Below the pieces are notes generated by a model that was not told where the DNA came from, made no database searches, and saw only the letters and a list, made by a program, of their open reading frames with translations. Below, piece by piece: positions 1-7,103 of a stretch of DNA of 38,646 nt. Position 1 is the first letter of the stretch. Each line of letters begins with the position of its first letter. The stretch spans positions 4,394 to 43,039 of the forward strand of contig MHEO01000019.1 in assembly GCA_001803875.1 (NCBI GenBank). The letters run 5' to 3'. Both the position numbers and the translations under genes were made by a program. The DNA is from Nitrospirae bacterium RIFCSPHIGHO2_01_FULL_66_17 (GTDB lineage: Bacteria; Nitrospirota; Nitrospiria; 2-01-FULL-66-17).

Positions 1-611
1 CGTTCCCGTCGCCGGTGCTGATGGCCGAGATTCGACGCCCGGGAACGCCGTCGGGCGAACCGTCCCTCTGGTGGGATGTTCGGAGCGAGACATTTCCCCA
101 AGAATGGGAAGTGGGGGTGACGTCGGATCAGCCGGGGGTCCCGGTCACGCTGACTTGGACGGCTCCCCCGACGGTGGCCGGTCAGTGCGGCCAGGTGTCG
201 TGGACGATGCGGGACATGCTGACCAGCCAGCCGATTGACTTGACGGCGTCCGCCGCCACGCATGGCTACGCCAACCAGGTCGGGACCGTAAGACGATTCC
301 TCGTGACGGCCGCCGTCGTTTCCGCCGGGTCGCCGCCTCCCGCGCCGTTTAACGTGTGGATCCCTCGTCAGGGCCGCGGCAGCGCGTATCTCGCGTGGTC
401 GGGACCTCGGGATCCGGCCTTGCGGTATCACGTGTATCGCGAGGATGGCCGGGGCCGGGTGCGGGTCACGTCGTTTCCCCAGAGCGCCGCGAGTTATCTG
501 GACTCCGGGCTCGACGGCGCCGGATCGGTCACGTACCGGGTGACGGCGGTGGATGCCCAGGGCTGCGAGAGTGCCGACTCTCCCGCCGCGGTCGTCGCGC
601 ACCGCCGGTAG
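1..611 (+). CDS. Fibronectin type III-like domain protein, 3' part only
   Basis: The reading frame is already open at the first base, so this is the C-terminal part of a longer protein. A GTG at 15 and an ATG at 21 lie in frame but need not be starts. The visible ~200 residues hold a beta-rich region followed, from about residue 105, by a segment resembling a fibronectin type III module: a Pro-rich lead-in, then LAWSGP, YHVYRED, and a final TYRVTAVDAQG with the Tyr and the alternating hydrophobics of the last strands. Such modules usually sit in secreted or cell-surface proteins and mediate binding. No catalytic motif is seen. It ends 6 bp before the PilZ gene, so the two may be co-transcribed. 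The fold call is moderate; the function is unknown. Confidence 0.55.
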   Translation, partial: FPSPVLMAEIRRPGTPSGEPSLWWDVRSETFPQEWEVGVTSDQPGVPVTLTWTAPPTVAGQCGQVSWTMRDMLTSQPIDLTASAATHGYANQVGTVRRFLVTAAVVSAGSPPPAPFNVWIPRQGRGSAYLAWSGPRDPALRYHVYREDGRGRVRVTSFPQSAASYLDSGLDGAGSVTYRVTAVDAQGCESADSPAAVVAHRR

Positions 612-617
612 CGAGCG

Positions 618-947
618 ATGGAAAAACAACAGCGGACCCGGCGAACCAAGCGGATCGAAGTTCGGTTCGGTCCCGAACGGCCCACCGACCTGGGATTTAC
701 GATCGACGTGTCGGAGACGGGGCTGTTCGTCAAAAGCAATACGGTCTATCCACCCGACACCCGGTTGGTGTTGGAGCTCTCCCTCTCCGACAGGCGCGTG
801 CTCTCGCTTCGCGGCCGGGTGATGTGGGCCAAGCGCGTGCCGCCTCAGTTGGCCCGTCACCTCAGGAAGACCGGCATGGGCGTTGAGTTGATCGACCCTC
901 CCTCCGAGTATCTCGATCTGGTCAAGGCGTTGTCCTCCGCGGTTTGA
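618..947 (+). CDS. PilZ domain protein
   Basis: A 109-residue single-domain protein. It shows the two c-di-GMP-binding signatures of the PilZ family: an Arg-rich N-terminal motif (RRTKR, residues 8-12) and a DxSxxG motif (DVSETG, residues 30-35). These are followed by the beta-barrel pattern ending in GVELIDP near the C-terminus. PilZ proteins bind cyclic di-GMP and pass the signal to motility, pilus or polysaccharide machinery. No partner domain is present, so the target cannot be read from the sequence. The stop codon (945-947) lies inside the -35 box of the downstream thi promoter. Confidence 0.85.
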   Translation: MEKQQRTRRTKRIEVRFGPERPTDLGFTIDVSETGLFVKSNTVYPPDTRLVLELSLSDRRVLSLRGRVMWAKRVPPQLARHLRKTGMGVELIDPPSEYLDLVKALSSAV

Positions 948-973
948 CTTCATTTTCCGCCGCTCGCTATAAT
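944..973 (+). promoter_or_regulatory. Sigma70-type promoter of the thi genes
   Basis: TTGACT (944-949), an 18-bp spacer and a perfect TATAAT (968-973). The -35 box overlaps the PilZ stop codon. The expected transcription start near 980 leaves only about 10 nt before the thiS ATG at 990, with GGAG at 982-985. There is no room for a TPP riboswitch between promoter and start. Confidence 0.75.
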
Positions 974-989
974 CGACCAGCGGAGCGAC

Positions 990-1226
990 ATGGCGAGCGT
1001 GGGCACTCATGACTTCGTGACGGTCACCGTCAACGGGGCGGTTTCCGCGCTGCCCCGCGGGACGACGATTGATCGACTGCTCGCCGATCTCGGCGTCATC
1101 GCGGATCGCGTGGTGGTCGAAGTGAATCTGTCGGTCGTCGAGCGGGGCGCCTTCGCGACCACGACGATCGAGGAGGGGGATCGCGTTGAAATCGTCAATT
1201 TCGTCGGAGGCGGGCATGGCGGATGA
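990..1226 (+). CDS. thiS: Sulfur carrier protein ThiS
   Basis: A small ubiquitin-like beta-grasp protein (78 aa; family usually about 65-70). Its C-terminal Gly-Gly is adenylated and converted to a thiocarboxylate, and ThiG uses that sulfur to build the thiazole of thiamine. The sequence shows the family pattern VTVNGA near the N-terminus, the VVVEVN and EEGDRVEIVNFVGGG core, and the essential terminal Gly77-Gly78. The first ~10 residues are longer than usual; a GTG at 1017 would give a standard length but has no ribosome-binding site, whereas the ATG at 990 has GGAG. The last codons overlap thiG by 11 bp. No thiF adenylase gene is in the window; a moeB/thiF homologue elsewhere must activate it. 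Confidence 0.93.
   Translation: MASVGTHDFVTVTVNGAVSALPRGTTIDRLLADLGVIADRVVVEVNLSVVERGAFATTTIEEGDRVEIVNFVGGGHGG
1206..1210 (+). promoter_or_regulatory. Shine-Dalgarno of thiG inside the thiS tail codons
   Basis: GGAGG, 5 nt before the thiG ATG at 1216. The same bases are part of the Gly codons of the ThiS tail (GGA GGC GGG), so one stretch encodes both the glycine tail and the ribosome-binding site. This is what decides 1216 as the thiG start. Confidence 0.7.
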
Positions 1227-1992
1227 CCGCTTGCGCATCGGCTCGATCGAGCTGAAATCCCGCCTGATCGTCGGAACCGGGAAATTCAAGGACTTCGCGG
1301 AAACCAAGCGGGTGATCGACGCCTCCGGCGCCGACATGGTGACGGTCGCGGTCCGACGCGTCAACATTACCGATCGCGCCAGTGAAAACCTGCTGGACTA
1401 CCTTAACCCCAAAGAGTATCGGATTCTGCCGAATACCGCAGGATGCTATACCGCTGAGGAGGCGATTCGCACGGCGCGCCTCGCGCGCGCGGCCGGCGTG
1501 TCCGATCTGGTCAAGCTCGAGGTGATCGGCGACCAGCGGACGCTCTTTCCGGACACCGACGCGCTGTTGCAGGCCGCCAAGGTCCTGGTCAAGGAAGGAT
1601 TCGTCGTTCTGCCGTACACCACGGATGACCCGATCATGGCCAAGAAGCTCGAGGATGCCGGGTGCGCGGCGGTGATGCCGCTGGCGGCGCCGATCGGATC
1701 GGGATTGGGCATCCGCAACCCCTATAATCTTCGAATCATCCTGGAAACGATCAAGGTGCCGGTCATCGTGGACGCGGGGGTCGGAACCGCGTCCGACGCG
1801 GCGATCGCCATGGAGCTGGGGTGCGCCGGCGTGCTGATGAACACCGCCATCGCGGGCGCGCGCGATCCGTTCATGATGGCGGAGGCCATGCGAAGCGCGG
1901 TCCTGGCCGGGCGGCTGGCCTATCGCGCCGGTCGGATCCGAAAGCGGCTCTACGCCACCGCCTCGAGCCCGCTGGACGATCTGATCGAATAG
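1216..1992 (+). CDS. thiG: Thiazole synthase ThiG
   Basis: A 258-residue TIM-barrel enzyme of normal family length. It condenses 1-deoxy-D-xylulose 5-phosphate, dehydroglycine and ThiS-thiocarboxylate sulfur into the thiamine thiazole phosphate. Visible family features are IVGTGKFKD at the N-terminus, the DLVKLEVIGD strand with the probable Schiff-base Lys100, VLPYTTDDP, and the phosphate-binding C-terminal half (PIGSGLGIRNP, VDAGVGTASDAAIAMELG, VLMNTAIAGA). The frame is open upstream to a TTG at 1186, but the ATG at 1216 has a proper ribosome-binding site. The gene overlaps thiS by 11 bp, which points to translational coupling of the sulfur carrier and its partner enzyme. Confidence 0.96.
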   Translation: MADDRLRIGSIELKSRLIVGTGKFKDFAETKRVIDASGADMVTVAVRRVNITDRASENLLDYLNPKEYRILPNTAGCYTAEEAIRTARLARAAGVSDLVKLEVIGDQRTLFPDTDALLQAAKVLVKEGFVVLPYTTDDPIMAKKLEDAGCAAVMPLAAPIGSGLGIRNPYNLRIILETIKVPVIVDAGVGTASDAAIAMELGCAGVLMNTAIAGARDPFMMAEAMRSAVLAGRLAYRAGRIRKRLYATASSPLDDLIE

Positions 1993-2079
1993 GGGCGCCA
2001 GCCGGTCTGAATAAACGGCGAGCGACCACGGTTTTCCCTGTAGGCGGAGAATACCCGCCGTGAAGCCCGCGGGGTTCGG

Positions 2080-2811
2080 ATGACGCCCGATTGGTTGCTC
2101 TACCTGATCACCGATCGCCATCTCATCGGTGATCGTCCGTTGACCGAAGTGGTGGCCGCCGCCTTGCATGGCGGAATCCGCGCCATTCAGCTCCGCGAGA
2201 AAGACCTCTCCAGCCGCGATCTGCTCCGCCACGCGACCGACCTCATCCCCCTGACCCGCAGCGCGGGAGCCGTCCTGCTCATCAACGATCGGATCGATGT
2301 AGCGTTGGCGGTCGGGGCCGACGGAGTCCATCTGCGGACCGACAGCCTGCCGACGCGGGTCGTGCGACGCGTCCTCGGCCCCCGAAAGCTGATCGGCGTC
2401 TCGACCCACTCGCTCGCCGACGTTCGCCGGGCCGCCGAGGAGGGCGCCGACTTCGTCACCTTCGGGCCGGTGTTCGCGACGCCGTCAAAAGCCCGATACG
2501 GCCGGCCGCTGGGGCTCGACGCGCTCGCCGAGGTGTGTCGGTGGAGCCCGATTCCGGTGTATGCGCTGGGCGGCATGGGAGGGGACCGCATCGCGTCGGC
2601 GATGGCCGCGGGCGCGCGGGGCGTCGCCATGATCTCCGCAGTCATGTCTCAACGGGATGTTCGCTCGGCGGCGGCGGCGTGCCTGGCGGCCGCCGAAGTG
2701 CACGGGCCGGCCGCGCGGTTGACCCACGTTTCCGCGGGTGTTACAATTCAGTCACACACAGGCGCCTCGCGGAATACCTCGATAGGATTATTAGGAAGGG
2801 AGGGGCCATGA
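2080..2811 (+). CDS. thiE: Thiamine-phosphate synthase ThiE
   Basis: A TIM-barrel enzyme that couples the thiazole phosphate with HMP pyrophosphate to give thiamine monophosphate. Family motifs are LYLITDR at the start, IQLREKDLSSRDL (pyrophosphate and Mg binding), LLINDRIDVALAVGADGVHL, and GPVFATPSKARYGRPLGLD followed by VYALGGM and the MISAVM phosphate-binding end. At 243 aa it is about 25-30 residues longer than usual. The extra tail, beyond about residue 215, is translated across the promoter of the next operon and is probably not conserved. An 87-bp gap separates it from thiG, with only a weak ribosome-binding site (GGGG at 2071-2074). The stop overlaps the next gene's ATG (ATGA, 2808-2811). 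Confidence 0.94.
   Translation: MTPDWLLYLITDRHLIGDRPLTEVVAAALHGGIRAIQLREKDLSSRDLLRHATDLIPLTRSAGAVLLINDRIDVALAVGADGVHLRTDSLPTRVVRRVLGPRKLIGVSTHSLADVRRAAEEGADFVTFGPVFATPSKARYGRPLGLDALAEVCRWSPIPVYALGGMGGDRIASAMAAGARGVAMISAVMSQRDVRSAAAACLAAAEVHGPAARLTHVSAGVTIQSHTGASRNTSIGLLGREGP
2719..2747 (+). promoter_or_regulatory. Promoter of the proteasome operon, inside thiE
   Basis: TTGACC (2719-2724), a 17-bp spacer and TACAAT (2742-2747), a close sigma70-type match. It lies wholly within the last codons of thiE. Transcription from about 2754 would give a ~54-nt leader ending in the strong GGGAGG (2798-2803) before the ATG at 2808. It lets the Pup-proteasome genes be expressed independently of thi. Confidence 0.65.
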
Positions 2812-4559
2812 GCGAGTCAAAACGACAATCGGGCAAGCTCAATTCCTTAAAATCCACGCTCAGAAAGTTGCAGGACCAGCTGGCCGGCAACGATTCCGAC
2901 GAGCCCTTGGCCTATCGCCGCGAGATCGAGAAGCTGCAAGTCCAGATCCGAACGATGGAAGAGGAGCTCCACGAGACGGCGCAATCTCGGGATCAGCTCC
3001 AGCAGGCCCATCGACAGAACGAAAAGCTGATCCTGGCATTGCAGGAGGCGCGGGAGCAGATCGAGGCGCTCAAGATCGAGGTCGAAAAGCTCACCGCCCC
3101 GCCGTCCTCGTATGCGATTTTCTCCGACTCGAACGACGACGGGACCGTCAACATCTACATCGCGGGCCGGAAGATGAAGGTGAATCTCCACCCTGATGTG
3201 AAGGTTGGGGAGCTGCGGAAGGGGCAACAACTCGTCCTCAACGAGGCGCTCAATGTGGTGGAGGCGTGCGACTTTGAGATCCAGGGCGAGGTGGTCCGGC
3301 TCAAGGATCTGCTGAGCGAACACCGCGCGATCGTGTCGTTGCGGGGCGATGAAGAGCGGGTCGCGGAAATCGCCGCCCCCTTGCTCGGCGAGCGCCTGAG
3401 CGTGGGGGACCACGTCCTGTTTGACACGCGTTCGGGCTACCTGCTGGAGAAGCTGCCCAAATCCGAGGTCGAGGAAGTGGTGTTGGAAGAGGTGCCCGAC
3501 GTGAGCTACGAGCAGATCGGGGGCCTGACGGACCAGATCGAACAGATTCGCGACGCCGTCGAACTGCCCTTCCTCCATAAAGATCTCTTCGCGGAATATC
3601 ACCTGTCTCCGCCCAAGGGCATCCTGCTGTACGGTCCTCCCGGGTGCGGCAAGACGCTGATCGCGAAGGCGGTGGCCAACTCGATCGCGAAGAAGCTGGG
3701 CCACCTGACGGGGCGTGAGGTGAAGAGCTTCTTCCTGCACGTCAAAGGTCCAGAGTTGCTGAACAAATACGTGGGTGAAAGCGAGCGCCAGATCCGCGAG
3801 GTGTTCAAAAAGGCCAAAGAAAGAGCCCAGGAAGGGATGCCCGTCATCGTCTTCTTCGACGAGATGGACTCGCTCTTCCGCACGCGGGGGACGGGTATCT
3901 CATCGGATGTGGAGTCCACCATCGTGCCACAGTTCCTGGCCGAGATCGACGGAGTGGAGCGGCTCCGGAACGTGATCGTGATCGGGGCGAGCAATCGGCA
4001 GGATTTGATCGATCCGGCCGTCCTGCGTCCCGGTCGCCTCGACGTGAAGATTCGGATCGATCGGCCCGATCGCCGTGCGGCGAAGGACATCTTGGGGAAA
4101 TACCTCTCGACCGATCTCCCGTATCACCTCTCCGACGGCCGGACGGTCGCGGAGGTCGTGCCCGACCTGATCGACCAGGTGGTCGATCACATGTACAGCG
4201 CAAGCGAGGAGAACAAGTTCCTCGAAGTGACCTACGCCAATGGTGAGAAGGAGACGCTGTATTTTAAGGATTTCGCCAGCGGAGCGGTCATCGAAGGGGT
4301 CGTTTCGCGCGCGAAGAAATACGCGATCAAGCGCATCATCGCGACCAGCGAGCGCGGCATCCGCCTCGAGGACCTCCTCAAGGCCGTGCGGGATGAGTTC
4401 CGCGAGCAGGAGGATCTTCCAAACACCACCAACCCGGACGACTGGGCGAAGATCGCCGGGCGCAAGACCGAGAAGATCGTCCATGTCCGGACGATCACGA
4501 CCAGCCGGGCCACCGAATCGCGGAAGATCGAGACCGTCACAACCGGGCACTATTTATGA
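2808..4559 (+). CDS. mpa: Proteasomal AAA ATPase (Mpa/ARC)
   Basis: A 583-residue hexameric ATPase that captures pupylated proteins, unfolds them and threads them into the 20S core. In order: a Lys-rich N-terminus; a coiled coil (about 33-95) that in Mycobacterium Mpa binds Pup; a double OB region (about 100-220); and one AAA module. The module has Walker A GPPGCGKT (276-283), pore-loop YVG (321-323), Walker B VIVFFDE (D351/E352) and sensor/Arg-finger region IGASNRQDLIDPAVLRPGR. The C-terminus is GHYL; the penultimate Tyr is the docking residue that opens the proteasome gate in Mpa (GQYL there). It starts at an ATG overlapping the thiE stop and overlaps the dop ATG (ATGA). All key residues are intact. 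Confidence 0.96.
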   Translation: MSESKRQSGKLNSLKSTLRKLQDQLAGNDSDEPLAYRREIEKLQVQIRTMEEELHETAQSRDQLQQAHRQNEKLILALQEAREQIEALKIEVEKLTAPPSSYAIFSDSNDDGTVNIYIAGRKMKVNLHPDVKVGELRKGQQLVLNEALNVVEACDFEIQGEVVRLKDLLSEHRAIVSLRGDEERVAEIAAPLLGERLSVGDHVLFDTRSGYLLEKLPKSEVEEVVLEEVPDVSYEQIGGLTDQIEQIRDAVELPFLHKDLFAEYHLSPPKGILLYGPPGCGKTLIAKAVANSIAKKLGHLTGREVKSFFLHVKGPELLNKYVGESERQIREVFKKAKERAQEGMPVIVFFDEMDSLFRTRGTGISSDVESTIVPQFLAEIDGVERLRNVIVIGASNRQDLIDPAVLRPGRLDVKIRIDRPDRRAAKDILGKYLSTDLPYHLSDGRTVAEVVPDLIDQVVDHMYSASEENKFLEVTYANGEKETLYFKDFASGAVIEGVVSRAKKYAIKRIIATSERGIRLEDLLKAVRDEFREQEDLPNTTNPDDWAKIAGRKTEKIVHVRTITTSRATESRKIETVTTGHYL

Positions 4560-6034
4560 CGCCTCGCATCCTCGGCACCGAGACGGAATTCGGGGTTGCG
4601 GTGAAGGACGCCGGTGTCCAGGACCCGGTGTCGAACGCCATTCTGTTGGTCAACAGCGTTGCCGCGGTGCCGTCCCGCACCACGCTGTGGGATTACGAGA
4701 ACGAGAACCCCCTCGTCGATGCCCGCGGGTTTGAGGTGGAAGGGGAGAAGGAGCGTCCCGCGCCGGACTACAATCGGTTGCTCAACAAGCTACTCGGAAA
4801 CGGCGGGCGCCTATACGTAGACGGGGCGCACCCCGAGTATGCGACGCCAGAGTGCACGCGGATCGCGGACGTCGTGCGGTATGAAAAAGCCGGCGAGCGG
4901 ATTGTGGAAGCGTGCCGGATGGGCGCCGACCGCACGAGCGGCGATCGTCGGTTCGTGATCTACAAGAACAACACCGACGGGAAGGGAAACAGTTACGGTT
5001 ACCACGAAAATTACCTCGTCTCGCGCTCCGTTCCCTTCATGCGGTTCGCGACGCATCTGACCCCCTTTTTCGTCACCCGGCAGATTTTCGCGGGGGCGGG
5101 CAAGGTGGGGGCGGAAAACCGCGCGGACTCCGCGCCGTACCAGATGTCGCAGCGCGCGGACTTCTTTGAGGTCCTGGTAGATTTGAACACCATGGTCAAG
5201 CGTCCGATCATCAACACGCGAGACGAACCCCACGCCGACCCCGCGAAGTACCGAAGGCTGCACGTGATCGTCGGCGATGCGAACATGTCCGAGGTCACGA
5301 CGTACCTCAAGTTGGGGGTCACGGCCCTCGTCGTGTCGATGATCGAAGAGGGCTACATGGTCAAGGAACCGAAGTTGGCCGACGCGGTGCGCTCGATCAA
5401 GGACGTGTCGCGCGATCTGACGCTCAAGCAGCCGATCGCGCTGGACGACGGCCGCCAATGGACTGCGGTGCAGGTCCAGGAGTATTATTTAGAAACCGCG
5501 CACCGTTATTGTGCGGAGCGCGGCGCCGATCCCGAAACCAAAGATATCCTGGCCCGCTGGGAGCGGGTGCTGAGGCTGCTGGCGAGCGATCCGTCGCAGT
5601 TGTCGCGTGAGATTGATTGGGTGATCAAGCAGGATCTCCTGCAATCGTACATCGACCGCAAGGGCTGCGATTGGGATGACCCTCGCGTGGCCATGATGGA
5701 TTTGCAGTACCACGATCTTCGGCCGGAGAAAGGCTTGTTTGCCACGTTGGACAAGGGTGGGTACGTCGATCGGCTCGTCGATCCGAACACCATCGACGAG
5801 GCGTTGACGGCGCCTCCGACCGATACCCGGGCGTATTTTCGAGGGCGATGCCTCCAAAAGTTTCCGGACCGAGTCTACGCCGCCAGTTGGGCGTCGATTC
5901 TCTTTGATGTGGGGCAGGCGGTGGTCAAACGCATTCCCCTCAATGAACCCGCGCGGGGGACCAAGGCGCTGGTCGGCGCCTTGCTGGACGAGTCGGACAC
6001 GGTGGAGGCGCTCGTCTCGCGCCTCAGCGCTTAA
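4556..6034 (+). CDS. dop: Depupylase/deamidase Dop
   Basis: A 492-residue carboxylate-amine-ligase-fold enzyme related to glutamine synthetase. Dop hydrolyses the isopeptide bond between Pup and substrate lysines and, in organisms with Pup-Gln, deamidates Pup. It is assigned as Dop rather than PafA on three grounds: GTETEFG (residues 7-13); the Dop-loop insertion around WDYENENPLVDARGF (45-59), absent in the ligase; and the Dop-type C-terminus PPTDTRAYFRG through KALVGALLDE. The catalytic Asp is D89 in RLYVDGAHPEY, and NNTDGKGNSYGYHENY and INTRDEPHAD form the ATP/Mg site. Because the Pup here already ends in Glu, depupylation is probably its main job. It overlaps mpa by 4 bp. Confidence 0.94.
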   Translation: MTPRILGTETEFGVAVKDAGVQDPVSNAILLVNSVAAVPSRTTLWDYENENPLVDARGFEVEGEKERPAPDYNRLLNKLLGNGGRLYVDGAHPEYATPECTRIADVVRYEKAGERIVEACRMGADRTSGDRRFVIYKNNTDGKGNSYGYHENYLVSRSVPFMRFATHLTPFFVTRQIFAGAGKVGAENRADSAPYQMSQRADFFEVLVDLNTMVKRPIINTRDEPHADPAKYRRLHVIVGDANMSEVTTYLKLGVTALVVSMIEEGYMVKEPKLADAVRSIKDVSRDLTLKQPIALDDGRQWTAVQVQEYYLETAHRYCAERGADPETKDILARWERVLRLLASDPSQLSREIDWVIKQDLLQSYIDRKGCDWDDPRVAMMDLQYHDLRPEKGLFATLDKGGYVDRLVDPNTIDEALTAPPTDTRAYFRGRCLQKFPDRVYAASWASILFDVGQAVVKRIPLNEPARGTKALVGALLDESDTVEALVSRLSA

Positions 6035-6093
6035 CCGGCCTGGGGCGTGCGGGCGCCGCGGGTTCCTAGCCTGCCGCAAGGGGGGTGATGACG

Positions 6094-6291
6094 ATGTCGC
6101 AGGAGAAGAAACGAGACCTGAAAAAAGTGGGTCGGCGCGACGAAGCGTCGGCAAGCCCCAACCCTGAAACCGTCGAAAAAGGAAAGAAGATGAAGGAAAA
6201 CATCGACAAGCTGCTCGATGAAATCGACGAGGTGTTGGAAGAGAACGCCGAGGAGTTTGTCAAAAACTACGTTCAAAAAGGAGGCGAGTGA
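6094..6291 (+). CDS. pup: Prokaryotic ubiquitin-like protein Pup (Glu-terminated)
   Basis: A 65-residue, highly charged, probably disordered protein that PafA attaches to lysines as a degradation tag. The C-terminal half closely matches actinobacterial Pup: LLDEIDEVLEENAEEFV (40-56, the helix that pairs with the Mpa coiled coil) followed by NYVQKGGE. The last residue is Glu (GAG), not the Gln found in most mycobacterial Pups, so no deamidation is needed. ATG 6094 is chosen because AAGGGGGG (6078-6085) sits 8 nt upstream; GTG 6085 and ATG 6088 overlap or crowd that site. A 59-bp gap separates it from dop, without a recognisable promoter. It is not the UBact type of Nitrospira, since the Pup core helix is intact. 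The stop overlaps the prcB GTG. Confidence 0.94.
   Translation: MSQEKKRDLKKVGRRDEASASPNPETVEKGKKMKENIDKLLDEIDEVLEENAEEFVKNYVQKGGE
6278..6284 (+). promoter_or_regulatory. Shine-Dalgarno of prcB inside the pup tail codons
   Basis: AAGGAGG, formed by the Lys-Gly-Gly codons (AAA GGA GGC) of the Pup tail. It is 3 nt from the GTG at 6288 and 9 nt from an in-frame GTG at 6294; the latter spacing is closer to optimal, so either GTG may be used. Confidence 0.7.
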
Positions 6292-7103
6292 CGGTGGTCT
6301 TCGACCCCGAACAGCTCGGATCAAGTTTTTACGATTTACTGATCACCCAGTACCCGCATCTCAGCCCCGGCCGTCCGATTCCTTGGACGGCCGGTCCGTC
6401 CCATGCGGACGCGTCTCCGCTTGCGGCGGCGGTTCCTCACGGGACCACGATTTTGGCCATTCGGTACGCGGGGGGGGTGGTGATTGCCGGCGATCGCCGG
6501 GCCACCGAGGGGTATCAAATCTCGGGCCGTCGCATCGAGAAGGTGTATAAGGTTGATGACTGGTCCGCGATGGCGATCGCCGGGGCGGCCGGTCCGTGCC
6601 TCGATATGGTCCGCCTGTTTCAAACCGAGTTGGAACACTACGAAAAACTCGAGGGCACCCCGCTGTCCGTCGACGGCAAGGCGAACAAGCTGGCCCAAAT
6701 GGTCAAAGGCAATTTGCCGTCGGCGTTCCAGGGGCTGATCGTGATCCCGCTCTTCGCCGGTTACGACGCGCGCCAGCGTGAGGGGCGGATTTTCAAATAC
6801 GACATCGCGGGGGGACGGTACGAAGAGACCGATTACCACGCGACCGGTTCCGGCGGGAAAGACGCCAAAACGGCGATCAAGCAGTATTATAAATCCGGTC
6901 TGAACGAGCATGAAGCGATCGGGTTGGCGGTGGAGGCGTTGTGCAATGCGGCCGAAGAGGACGTCGCGACCGGCGGACCGGATCCCAACCGGGGCATCTA
7001 TCCGACGGTGAAAACCGTGTCTGCGGCGGGGATTGTCGACGTCCCCTCCGAACGGATCGCGCCGTTTTATACGGCGTTCTTGGAAAAGCGGCGGGAGCGC
7101 TAA
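6288..7103 (+). CDS. prcB: Proteasome beta subunit PrcB (catalytic)
   Basis: A 271-residue N-terminal nucleophile hydrolase, the proteolytic subunit of the 20S core. A 52-residue propeptide is followed by the cleavage site HG/TTIL, exposing catalytic Thr53. The partner residues fall at the canonical spacing: Asp69 (AGDRRAT) and Lys85 (RRIEKVYK), equal to D17 and K33 of the mature chain. GSGGKDAK and YPTVKTVSAAGI match actinobacterial beta subunits. It starts at GTG 6288 (GTGA overlap with pup) or at GTG 6294. It is 1 bp out of register with nothing downstream: the prcA ATG follows its stop directly. Lying immediately before prcA is the usual order, which supports joint assembly. Confidence 0.95.
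   Translation: MTVVFDPEQLGSSFYDLLITQYPHLSPGRPIPWTAGPSHADASPLAAAVPHGTTILAIRYAGGVVIAGDRRATEGYQISGRRIEKVYKVDDWSAMAIAGAAGPCLDMVRLFQTELEHYEKLEGTPLSVDGKANKLAQMVKGNLPSAFQGLIVIPLFAGYDARQREGRIFKYDIAGGRYEETDYHATGSGGKDAKTAIKQYYKSGLNEHEAIGLAVEALCNAAEEDVATGGPDPNRGIYPTVKTVSAAGIVDVPSERIAPFYTAFLEKRRER

Noticed and set aside
948..989. TPP riboswitch upstream of thiS
   Set aside because: Only about 10 nt separate the predicted transcript start and the ATG; no thi-box sequence is seen there or in the 87-bp gap before thiE.
4556..6034. Second PafA paralogue rather than Dop
   Set aside because: It contains the Dop-loop insertion (WDYENENPLVDARGF) and the Dop-type C-terminus, both absent from the ligase at 7778.
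6085..6291. UBact-type modifier instead of Pup
   Set aside because: The conserved LLDEIDEVLEENAEEFV helix and the VQKGGE end are those of Pup; UBact proteins lack this helix pattern and have a different tail.
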